Below are positions 1-5,538 of a stretch of DNA of 5,946 nucleotides, one piece after another (positions within the stretch are counted from its first letter, which is position 1; the number at the start of each line of letters is the position of its first letter). The notes beneath the pieces were generated by a model that was not told the origin of the DNA, ran no database searches, and was given only the letters and a program-made list of their open reading frames with translations. The stretch lies in contig CAMVOG010000152.1 in the NCBI GenBank assembly GCA_947169005.1, positions 1 to 5,946 of the forward strand. The letters run 5' to 3'. The stretch comes from an uncultured Clostridia bacterium (lineage in GTDB: Bacteria; Bacillota; Clostridia; Oscillospirales; Oscillospiraceae). Both the position numbers and the translations under genes were made by a program.

Positions 1-882
1 CACGTTGGCCGCCGCCGCCGCGATGGGGTTGCCGCCGAAGGTGGTGGCGTGGGTGCCGGGCCCCAGGGTGTCCCGGGTGCGCTCGTTTACCATGAAGCCG
101 CCCAGTGGAAGGCCGCCGCCAATGCCTTTGGCGAAGCTCACGGCGTCGGGCAGCAGCTCATACTGCTGGAAGGCGAAGAGGGTCCCCGTGCGGCCAACGC
201 CGGTCTGTACCTCGTCGATGAGCAGCAGCAGCCCATTCTCCTTGCAGAAGGCCAGGACCTGGTTGACGAAGTCCCGGCTGAGGGGCATCACGCCGCCCTC
301 GCCCTGTACCAGCTCCATGAGCACGGCGCAGGAATGATCCCCGGCAGCCTGCTTCACGCTCTCGATGTTCCCGGCCTCGGCGTAGGTGAAGCCCTCGGTG
401 AAGGGGAAGAAATAGTTGTGGAAGCGCTCCTGGCCCGTGGCCTTGAGGGTCGTGACCGTTCGACCGTGGAAGGAGTTCAACAGGGTGACGATGTTGCTGT
501 GGCCGGGGCCCAGCTTGTCAAAGGCGTATTTGCGGGCCAGCTTGATAATGCCCTCGTTGGCCTCAGCGCCGGAGTTGGCAAAGAAGACCCGGGACATGCC
601 CGTGCGGTTTTTCAGCTCCGCCGCCAGGCGGGCGTAGGGCTCCGTATAATAGAGATTCGACACGTGGGCCAGCGTGGCCGCCTGGGCGGACACGGCGTTG
701 ACCCATTTTTCGTTGCCGTAGCCCAGGGAATTGACGCCGATGCCGCTGGAAAAGTCGATATATTCCTTGCCCTCCGCGTCCCTCAGCGTGGCGCCCTTGC
801 CGCTGGCAAAGGCCACGGGGAAGCGGGCGTAGGTGGGCAGCACGCTTTCATCTGAAAGGCGGATGATCTCCTGTGAGGTCAT
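1..882 (-). CDS. argD: Acetylornithine aminotransferase, N-terminal 294 residues (3' end outside window)
   Basis: PLP-dependent class III aminotransferase of the cytoplasm. It converts N-acetylglutamate 5-semialdehyde plus glutamate to N2-acetylornithine plus 2-oxoglutarate. The frame is open from the ATG at 882 to the left edge with no stop, giving 294 residues. The family is usually about 395-400 residues, so roughly the last 100 are missing. Visible motifs are the phosphate-binding NSGAEANE (103-110), the cofactor-ring FHGRT (138-142), ELVQGEGG (190-197), the PLP-contacting IDEVQTG (222-228), the Schiff-base lysine K252 in SFAKGIGGG, and the family-typical THATTFGGNP (277-286). The start is set by AAGGAG 8 nt upstream. 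It is the last gene seen in the cluster, 77 nt after argB. Closely related aminotransferases also act on succinylornithine, ornithine or GABA, but the position within an arg cluster makes ArgD by far the best call. Confidence 0.95.
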   Translation of the reverse strand, partial: MTSQEIIRLSDESVLPTYARFPVAFASGKGATLRDAEGKEYIDFSSGIGVNSLGYGNEKWVNAVSAQAATLAHVSNLYYTEPYARLAAELKNRTGMSRVFFANSGAEANEGIIKLARKYAFDKLGPGHSNIVTLLNSFHGRTVTTLKATGQERFHNYFFPFTEGFTYAEAGNIESVKQAAGDHSCAVLMELVQGEGGVMPLSRDFVNQVLAFCKENGLLLLIDEVQTGVGRTGTLFAFQQYELLPDAVSFAKGIGGGLPLGGFMVNERTRDTLGPGTHATTFGGNPIAAAAANV

Positions 883-890
883 GTCAATCA

Positions 891-896
891 CTCCTT
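891..896 (-). promoter_or_regulatory. Ribosome binding site of argD
   Basis: The minus strand reads AAGGAG and then 8 nt to the ATG at 882. It fixes the argD start and shows that argD is translated independently of argB, whose stop is 77 nt upstream. A second AAGGAG at 917-922 has no ATG at a usable distance. Confidence 0.8.
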
Positions 897-922
897 ATCT
901 GAACAGGTCAAACAGTCTCCTT

Positions 923-954
923 GGAACTGAGTACTGAGTACTAAGTACTGTTCC
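923..954 (-). repeat. Heptad repeat forming a hairpin in the argB-argD gap
   Basis: On the mRNA strand four consecutive 7-mers occupy 951 to 924: ACAGTAC, TTAGTAC, TCAGTAC, TCAGTTC. The same stretch folds: GGAAC (923-927) pairs with GTTCC (950-954), and AGTACT (930-935) pairs with AGTACT (944-949). The stem has 11 pairs, a 2-nt bulge and an 8-nt loop. No run of T follows, so it does not look like an intrinsic terminator, and argD keeps its own ribosome binding site downstream. Function unknown. The heptads match those in the argJ-argB gap. Confidence 0.75.
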
Positions 955-959
955 CTGAC

Positions 960-1823
960 TTATTTCTTGATCATGGTGCCGATACCGGCGTCCGTCAGCG
1001 TTTCAATGAGGATCGAGTGGGGCACCCGCCCGTCGATGATGCTGCAGCGGTCCACGCCCTGGCGCACGGTCTCCACGCAGCAGTCCACCTTGGGGATCAT
1101 GCCGCCTGTGATGACGCCGTCCTTCTTGAGCTTGGAGATCTCGGAAAGATGCACCAGGCTCAGCAGGGTGGAGGGGTCCTTGGGGTCCAGCATGAGGCCG
1201 GGCACGTCCGTCAGCAGGATCAGGATCTCCGCTTTCAGCGCCACGGCCAGCTTGGAGGCGGCGGTGTCCGCGTTGATGTTGTAGGAAACGGCCTCGTCCA
1301 CGCCTTGTGCGATGGTGGAGACCACGGGGATGTAGCCCCCGTCCAGGGCGGTGGTCACGCTCTCGGGGTTTACCTTCACGATCTCGCCCACATAACCGTA
1401 GTCCGTCCCCTCCGCGTCCGTTTTGCGCACGGCCTGGAAGAGAGAGCCGTCCGCCCCGCAGAGGCCCAGGGCCTTGCCGCCGGTGCGGTTGATGGCGGAG
1501 ACCAGGTTTTTGTTCACCTTGCCGCAGAGGACCATCTGCACCACGTCCATGGTCTCGGCGTCCGTATAACGCAGGCCCTTGATGAATCGGGACTCCTTGC
1601 CGATCTTGTCCAGCATTTCGTTGATCTCGGGCCCGCCGCCGTGGACCAGCACCACCCGGATGCCCACGAAGCTCAGCAGGACGATGTCCTTCATCACGGC
1701 CTCGAAAAGCTCCTGGTTTACCATGGCGTTTCCGCCGTATTTGACCACGATGGTCTTGTTGTGGTACTGCTGGATATAGGGCAGTGCCTCGGCCAGGATC
1801 TGCGCCCTCTCGTTGGTGGTCAT
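960..1823 (-). CDS. argB: Acetylglutamate kinase, probably arginine-sensitive type
   Basis: Cytoplasmic amino-acid kinase family enzyme that phosphorylates N-acetyl-L-glutamate with ATP. This is the second step of the acetylated pathway and commonly its feedback-control point. With the start at 1823 the protein has 287 residues, normal for the family. Motifs are the nucleotide-binding KYGGNAM (28-34), substrate-binding HGGGPEI (61-67), GLRYTD (83-88), NINADTAA (182-189), LTDVPGL (204-210) and TGGMIPK (239-245). The N-terminal helix preceding the kinase core (EALPYIQQY, 12-20) and the C-terminal TDAGIGTMI (277-285) are the elements that characterise hexameric, arginine-inhibited enzymes, so feedback by arginine is inferred. 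The frame stays open to an ATG at 1901, but that extension is repeat DNA with no family similarity. GGAAGGGAG lies 7 nt before the ATG at 1823. An ATG two codons earlier (1829) is too close to that site. Confidence 0.97.
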   Translation of the reverse strand: MTTNERAQILAEALPYIQQYHNKTIVVKYGGNAMVNQELFEAVMKDIVLLSFVGIRVVLVHGGGPEINEMLDKIGKESRFIKGLRYTDAETMDVVQMVLCGKVNKNLVSAINRTGGKALGLCGADGSLFQAVRKTDAEGTDYGYVGEIVKVNPESVTTALDGGYIPVVSTIAQGVDEAVSYNINADTAASKLAVALKAEILILLTDVPGLMLDPKDPSTLLSLVHLSEISKLKKDGVITGGMIPKVDCCVETVRQGVDRCSIIDGRVPHSILIETLTDAGIGTMIKK

Positions 1824-1830
1824 TGTCATT

Positions 1831-1839
1831 CTCCCTTCC
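1831..1839 (-). promoter_or_regulatory. Ribosome binding site deciding the argB start
   Basis: GGAAGGGAG on the minus strand ends 7 nt before the ATG at 1823 and only 1 nt before the ATG at 1829. The start at 1823 (MTTNERAQ) is therefore preferred over 1829 and over the far upstream ATG at 1901. Confidence 0.75.
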
Positions 1840-1842
1840 AAA

Positions 1843-1916
1843 AGTGCGTAGTGCATAGTGCTTCGTGCATCGTGGCGCGCGTTCTCACGTCCACTAAGCA
1901 CTGATAACTAAGCACT
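1843..1916 (-). repeat. Long imperfect inverted repeat built of heptads, argJ-argB gap
   Basis: Two 25-nt arms, 1843-1867 and 1892-1916, are inverted copies of each other with 19 of 25 positions matching (my hand count). The mismatches are one T/G, one block of four and one A/C. Inside the loop, CACG (1868 side) and CGTG (1890 side) can extend the pairing. On the mRNA strand the right-hand arm consists of the tandem 7-mers TTAGTGC, TTAGTTA, TCAGTGC, TTAGTGG (1918 down to 1891). The left-hand arm carries the same motif on the opposite strand (TAGTGCA, TAGTGCT, TCGTGCA). The hairpin ends just before the argB ribosome binding site. There is no clear T-run, so terminator function is not supported. 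Confidence 0.75.
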
Positions 1917-1925
1917 AAGAACTTC

Positions 1926-3152
1926 TCACGTCCTGTAATCCCCGTTGATCCTGACGTAATCATAGGTCAGATCGCAGCCCCAGCAGGTGGCGGAGGCGTC
2001 CCCCTCCCGCATGGTCACGTCGATGACGACCTCTTTTTCCGTCAGCACGGTCTTGGCAAGGTCCTCGTCAAAGGCGAGGCCGCGCCCATCCTTGCAGACC
2101 TCCACGCGCCCGGCAGCGGAGGCGAAGGCCACGTCCACCTGCTCCGGGTCAAAGTCCTCGCCGGAGTAACCCATGGCGGCCAGGACCCGGCCCCAGTTGG
2201 CGTCGCAGCCAAAGATGGCCGCCTTGGTGAGGGAGGAGCCGATGACGCTCTTGCCGATGATCTCCGCCTGCTCCACGGTCTTGGCCCCCTTGATCTGGCA
2301 GGTGATGAGGTGCTTGGCTCCCTCGCCGTCCGCCGCCATGGAGCGGGCCAGGTCGATGCAGAGGGCGGTGAAGCCCTCCAGGAAGGCCGCGTAATCCGCG
2401 CCCTCCGCCGTGATCTCCGCGTTGCCCGCGAGCCCGCTGGCCAGCACCACGCAGGAATCGTTGGTGGAGGTGTCCCCGTCCACGCTGATGCGGTTGAAGC
2501 TGAGGGCGTTGGCCGCCAGCAGGGCCTTTTTCAGCATGGGGGAGGAGATGGCGCAGTCGGTGGTGATATAGCAGAGCATGGTGCCCATATTGGGGTGGAT
2601 CATGCCGCTGCCCTTGGCGATGCCGCCGATGCGGACGGTCTTGCCGCCCACCGTGGTTTCCAGGGCGAACTCCTTCTTGACGGTATCGGTGGTCATGATG
2701 GCGTTGGCCGCGTCGTCGGAGCCCTGGGCGGAGGCAGAAAGGGCCTTGGCGGCCTCGGGAAGTCCCTTCTCGATGGCCTCGACGTTCAGCCGCTGGCCGA
2801 TGACGCCCGTGGAGGAGACCACCACTTCGGAGACGTCCACACCCGCGGCGGCGGCAGCGGCGGCGGCCATGCGCCGCGCGTTCTCCATGCCCTCGGGGGC
2901 GCAGGCGTTGGCGTTCTTGCTGTTGGCGGCAATAACCCGGGCCTTGCCGCCCTTGAGCTGCTCGATGTCAAAGAGCACTGGCGCGGCCTTTACGCGGTTT
3001 TTCGTAAAAATGCCCGCCGCGCTGCAGGGGACCTCGGCCACGATCAGCGCCAGATCCTTCTTCGCGGGGGAGGAATTGGCCTTGACGCCGCACCAGATTC
3101 CCGCTGCCGAAAAGCCCTTCGCGGCGCAGACGCCGCCATCAATGTATTGCAT
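1926..3152 (-). CDS. argJ: Ornithine acetyltransferase (glutamate N-acetyltransferase), ArgJ family
   Basis: Transfers the acetyl group from N2-acetylornithine to glutamate, releasing ornithine and regenerating acetylglutamate. Some members also use acetyl-CoA and so start the pathway, and the sequence cannot tell which type this is. It is a 408-residue Ntn-type precursor that cleaves itself into two chains. The site is in KGSGMIHPNMGTML (180-193), with Thr191 as the expected nucleophile and new N-terminus of the beta chain. Residue 190 is Gly where Ala is usual. Other family features are TTDT (154-157) with K159/K160, the acidic residue E277 in ADGEGAKH, and the C-terminal INGDYRT (402-408) with Asn403. 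Eight consecutive alanines lie at 96-103. The start at 3152 has AAAGGAAG 7 nt upstream. An in-frame ATG at 3170 overlaps the argC stop but has only a weak site. It lies 14 nt after argC and is probably translationally coupled to it. Confidence 0.97.
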   Translation of the reverse strand: MQYIDGGVCAAKGFSAAGIWCGVKANSSPAKKDLALIVAEVPCSAAGIFTKNRVKAAPVLFDIEQLKGGKARVIAANSKNANACAPEGMENARRMAAAAAAAAGVDVSEVVVSSTGVIGQRLNVEAIEKGLPEAAKALSASAQGSDDAANAIMTTDTVKKEFALETTVGGKTVRIGGIAKGSGMIHPNMGTMLCYITTDCAISSPMLKKALLAANALSFNRISVDGDTSTNDSCVVLASGLAGNAEITAEGADYAAFLEGFTALCIDLARSMAADGEGAKHLITCQIKGAKTVEQAEIIGKSVIGSSLTKAAIFGCDANWGRVLAAMGYSGEDFDPEQVDVAFASAAGRVEVCKDGRGLAFDEDLAKTVLTEKEVVIDVTMREGDASATCWGCDLTYDYVRINGDYRT

Positions 3153-3159
3153 GGTCGAT

Positions 3160-3167
3160 CTTCCTTT
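3160..3167 (-). promoter_or_regulatory. Ribosome binding site deciding the argJ start
   Basis: AAAGGAAG on the minus strand lies 7 nt before the ATG at 3152, giving the family-typical beginning MQYIDGG. The alternative ATG at 3170 would place this site inside the coding region. Confidence 0.7.
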
Positions 3168-4102
3168 CATTCCAGCCCGCGGCTTTCCTCAAAGCCCAGC
3201 ATGATATTCATGTTCTGTACCGCCGCGCCGGAGGCGCCCTTTCCCAGGTTGTCAAAGACGGCGGTGACGCTGGTCAGCTCCCCGTCCCCACAGACGGTGA
3301 TACGCAGGCGGTTGGTCTCCGCCAGGGTGGAGGCGTAGATCACGCTCTCGTCGCCCCCCAGGGGCGCGACGCTGACGAAATGCGCGCCCTCGTAGTGCTT
3401 CGCCAGGGCCTTGCGGATATCCTCTGCCGTTGGCGCGCCGGGCAGAAGGGCGTTGTGCAGCATGATCGTCGTAGCCATTCCCGCGTAAAAATCCCCAAGG
3501 ATGGGCATGAACACCGGGGTACGGGTCAGGCCGCAGAGCTTCATCATTTCGGGCAGGTGCTTATGGCGCAGGTTCAGCCCGTAAATACGGTGGCTGTCGT
3601 GGCGGGGGTCCCGGGCCGGGTCCTCATACTCCGCGATCAGCTTCTTGCCGCCGCCGGAATAGCCCGTCAACGAATGGCAGGTGAGGGGATAGTCCGCCGG
3701 GAGGATGCCCGCCTGCCGCAGAGGATAGACGGTGGAAATGAAGCCCGAGGCGTGACAGCCGGGATTCGCCACTCGTTTGGAGGAGGCGATGGCCGCCCGC
3801 TGTTCCGGGCTCAGCTCCGGGAAGCCGTAGTCCCAGCCGGGGGCCGTGCGGTGGGCGGTGGAGGCGTCGATGATGCGGGTTTCGGAGTTTTCCACCAGTC
3901 CCACGGCTTCGATGGCCGCCGCGTCGGGCAGGCAGAGAAAGACCAGGTCCGCCGCGTTCATCAGCTTTTTCCGCTCGGCAACGTCCTTGCGCTTCTCCTC
4001 GTCAATGAGCAGCAGCTCGATATCCTGCCGCCCCTCTAAGCGGGAATAGATTTTGAGGCCCGTTGTGCCCTCTTTCCCGTCGATATAAATCTTCGGCTTC
4101 AT
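3167..4102 (-). CDS. argC: N-acetyl-gamma-glutamyl-phosphate reductase, short (type 2) form
   Basis: NADPH-dependent cytoplasmic reductase that converts N-acetylglutamyl 5-phosphate to the semialdehyde, the step between ArgB and ArgD. The protein has 311 residues, matching the short ArgC class rather than the roughly 345-residue form of Bacillus. The N-terminal dinucleotide-binding segment begins MKPKIYIDGKEGTTG (1-15). STAHRTAPGW (81-90) and YGFPEL (92-97) precede the catalytic cysteine C116 in NPGCHASGF (113-121). SLTGYSGGGKK (144-154) and the conserved histidines of LNLRHKHLPEM (176-186) follow. The C-terminal LGKGASGAAVQNMN (286-299) is typical of the family. Many relatives have Tyr-Pro after the Cys, whereas here it is His-Ala. 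The ATG at 4102 overlaps the argH stop as ATGA, and a GGAGG within argH sits 7 nt upstream, which implies translational coupling. Confidence 0.95.
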   Translation of the reverse strand: MKPKIYIDGKEGTTGLKIYSRLEGRQDIELLLIDEEKRKDVAERKKLMNAADLVFLCLPDAAAIEAVGLVENSETRIIDASTAHRTAPGWDYGFPELSPEQRAAIASSKRVANPGCHASGFISTVYPLRQAGILPADYPLTCHSLTGYSGGGKKLIAEYEDPARDPRHDSHRIYGLNLRHKHLPEMMKLCGLTRTPVFMPILGDFYAGMATTIMLHNALLPGAPTAEDIRKALAKHYEGAHFVSVAPLGGDESVIYASTLAETNRLRITVCGDGELTSVTAVFDNLGKGASGAAVQNMNIMLGFEESRGLE

Positions 4103-4114
4103 ACTCGTTCCTCC
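4099..4114 (-). promoter_or_regulatory. argH-argC coupling junction
   Basis: GGAGG (4110-4114) lies in the last argH codons, 7 nt before the argC ATG. The argC ATG and the argH TGA share ATGA (4102 to 4099). This is a classic arrangement for termination-reinitiation by the same ribosomes, so ArgH and ArgC synthesis is probably coupled. Confidence 0.75.
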
Positions 4115-5478
4115 AGAAAGGCCCGCACCGATTCAAGCTGCTTCTCCACGCTTTCGGCGGAGGGGCCGCCCACCGACAGGCGGGCGTTGACGCAGTTTTC
4201 CAGCTTGATGGCCTCGTAGACCGCCTCGTCAAAGGCAGGGGAGGCGTTCTTGAATTCTTCGATAGACAGGGTTTCCAGGGTCTTGCCCTGCTTGATGCAG
4301 TAATTCACAAGCTGGCCCACGATCTTATAGGCGTCCCGGAAGGGGAGGCCCTTCTTCACCAGGTAATCCGCGCAGTCCGTGGCGTTGATGAAGCCCCGGC
4401 CCGCGGCGGCGCGCATATTCTCCGGCAGCAGGGTCATGGTGTCCAGCATGGCGGCGAAGACGGGCAGGCAGGCCAGCGCCGTGTCCACCGCGTCGAAGAC
4501 GGGCTCCTTATCCTCCTGCATGTCCTTGTTGTAGGCCAGGGGCAGGGCCTTCATCACCGTCAGCAGCGTGACCAGGGAGCCGTAGACCCGCCCGGTCTTG
4601 CCCCGTACCAGCTCCGCCAGGTCGGGGTTTTTCTTCTGGGGCATGATGGAGGAGCCGGTGGCAAAGGCGTCGTCCAGCTCCACGAATTTGAATTCCCAGG
4701 AGCACCAGAGCACGATCTCCTCCGAGAAGCGGGAGAGGTGCATCATCATAATGGAGAGGGCGGAGAGCAGCTCCAAGGCGTAGTCCCGGTCGGAAACGCC
4801 GTCGATGCTGTTTTCCGTGGGTCGGGCGAAGCCAAGGGCCTTCGCCGTGGCCCAGCGGTCGATGGGGTAGGTGGTGCCCGTCAGCGCGCCGCTGCCCAGG
4901 GGGCACTCGTCCATGCGCTCCAGGCAGTCCTCCAGCCGGGTCACGTCCCGCCGCAGCATATTGGCGTAGGCCATCATATAATGGGCGAAGGTGGTGGGCT
5001 GGGCTCTTTGCAGGTGGGTGTAGGCGGGCATGATGACGACCTTGCCCTCCTCCGCCTTTTTCATTACCACCGCCAGCAGGGCCAGCAGCTCCCTGCGGAT
5101 GGCGGCGATCTGCTTTTTCAGATAGAGGCGGAAATCCACGGCCACCTGGTCGTTGCGGCTGCGGGCCGTGTGGAGGCGCTTTCCCGCGTCCCCGATGCGG
5201 GCCGTGAGGATGGCCTCGATATTCATGTGGATATCCTCGTTTTCCTGGGTGAACTCGATCTTACCCGCCCGGATATCCTCCAGGATCTCCCCGAGGCACT
5301 GAATGATCTTCTCCGCCTCCGTGGCCTCGATGATCCCCTGGGCCCCCAGCATCGCCGCGTGGGCGACGGAGCCAGCGATATCCTCCTCGTAAAGCCGCTG
5401 ATCGAAGGAAATGGAGGCGTTCAGCGCGTCCGTCAGCGCGTCGGTGGTTTTGTCAAAGCGTCCTGACCATGCTTTCAT
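4099..5478 (-). CDS. argH: Argininosuccinate lyase
   Basis: Cytoplasmic homotetrameric lyase of the fumarase/aspartase superfamily. It splits argininosuccinate into arginine and fumarate, the last step of arginine synthesis. With the start at 5478 it has 459 residues, the normal length. Family regions in order: MKAWSGRF (1-8), HTARSRNDQV (103-112), AYTHLQRAQPTTFAHY (152-167) with the catalytic-region Thr154-His155, LGSGALTGTTYPIDR (194-208), NSIDGVSDRDYALE (223-236), and the mobile signature loop GSSIMPQKKNPD (275-286), which carries the catalytic serine. No key residue looks altered. AGGAG lies 7 nt before the ATG at 5478. An in-frame ATG at 5502 sits inside a hairpin and would add eight residues not seen in the family. 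The gene follows argG by 60 nt and overlaps argC by 4 nt. Confidence 0.98.
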   Translation of the reverse strand: MKAWSGRFDKTTDALTDALNASISFDQRLYEEDIAGSVAHAAMLGAQGIIEATEAEKIIQCLGEILEDIRAGKIEFTQENEDIHMNIEAILTARIGDAGKRLHTARSRNDQVAVDFRLYLKKQIAAIRRELLALLAVVMKKAEEGKVVIMPAYTHLQRAQPTTFAHYMMAYANMLRRDVTRLEDCLERMDECPLGSGALTGTTYPIDRWATAKALGFARPTENSIDGVSDRDYALELLSALSIMMMHLSRFSEEIVLWCSWEFKFVELDDAFATGSSIMPQKKNPDLAELVRGKTGRVYGSLVTLLTVMKALPLAYNKDMQEDKEPVFDAVDTALACLPVFAAMLDTMTLLPENMRAAAGRGFINATDCADYLVKKGLPFRDAYKIVGQLVNYCIKQGKTLETLSIEEFKNASPAFDEAVYEAIKLENCVNARLSVGGPSAESVEKQLESVRAFLEERV

Positions 5479-5485
5479 ATCGGTA

Positions 5486-5490
5486 CTCCT
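5486..5490 (-). promoter_or_regulatory. Ribosome binding site deciding the argH start
   Basis: AGGAG on the minus strand is 7 nt before the ATG at 5478. The alternative ATG at 5502 has GGAGG almost touching it, which is too close to serve. Confidence 0.75.
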
Positions 5491-5499
5491 GTTATCGCG

Positions 5500-5527
5500 C
5501 ATCCTCCGCCCCTGCGAGCGGAGGATG
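5500..5527 (-). repeat. Perfect 10-bp inverted repeat in the argG-argH gap
   Basis: CATCCTCCGC (5500-5509) and GCGGAGGATG (5518-5527) are exact reverse complements separated by 8 nt, so the transcript can form a stable GC-rich hairpin. The argG stop is 11 nt upstream of it and the argH ribosome binding site is 9 nt downstream. It lacks a following T-run, so it is probably not a simple terminator. It could set transcript processing or stability, or weakly attenuate readthrough from argG to argH; the role is inferred only. Confidence 0.75.
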
Positions 5528-5538
5528 TCAAAGCGTTC

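Noticed and set aside
49..855. 268-codon plus-strand frame at the left edge
   Set aside because: It is the codon-aligned shadow of argD, whose real frame is open on the minus strand from 882 to the edge.
901..915. GAACAGGTCAAACAG as an operator-like palindrome upstream of argD
   Set aside because: It is mainly a short direct repeat of CTGTT on the minus strand. The symmetry is too weak, and it does not match the AT-rich pattern of known arginine-repressor boxes.
923..954. Intrinsic terminator between argB and argD
   Set aside because: The stem is AT-containing and bulged, and no T-run follows it on the transcribed strand. argD follows directly with its own ribosome binding site.
1824..1901. 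Possible 26-residue N-terminal extension of ArgB starting at 1901
   Set aside because: The extension is made of intergenic heptad repeat, matches nothing in the family, and a good ribosome binding site precedes 1823.
1017..1904. 295-codon plus-strand frame opposite argB
   Set aside because: Same cause: codon-aligned antisense with avoidance of TTA, CTA and TCA. It also runs into the intergenic repeat.
2310..3338. 342-codon plus-strand frame across argJ and the argC end
   Set aside because: It is codon-aligned antisense to argJ and its composition is typical of a shadow frame. Both sense genes are unmistakable.
4063..5466. 467-codon open frame on the plus strand opposite argH
   Set aside because: It is codon-aligned with argH, so it stays open simply because argH lacks TTA, CTA and TCA codons, which are rare in GC-rich genes. 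The translation is low-complexity and rich in His, Gly, Val and Arg, with no recognisable family.
5526..5531. TTGACA on the minus strand, a possible internal -35 element after argG
   Set aside because: The sequence about 17 nt downstream (around CGGAGG) is not -10-like, and the hairpin occupies the spacer.
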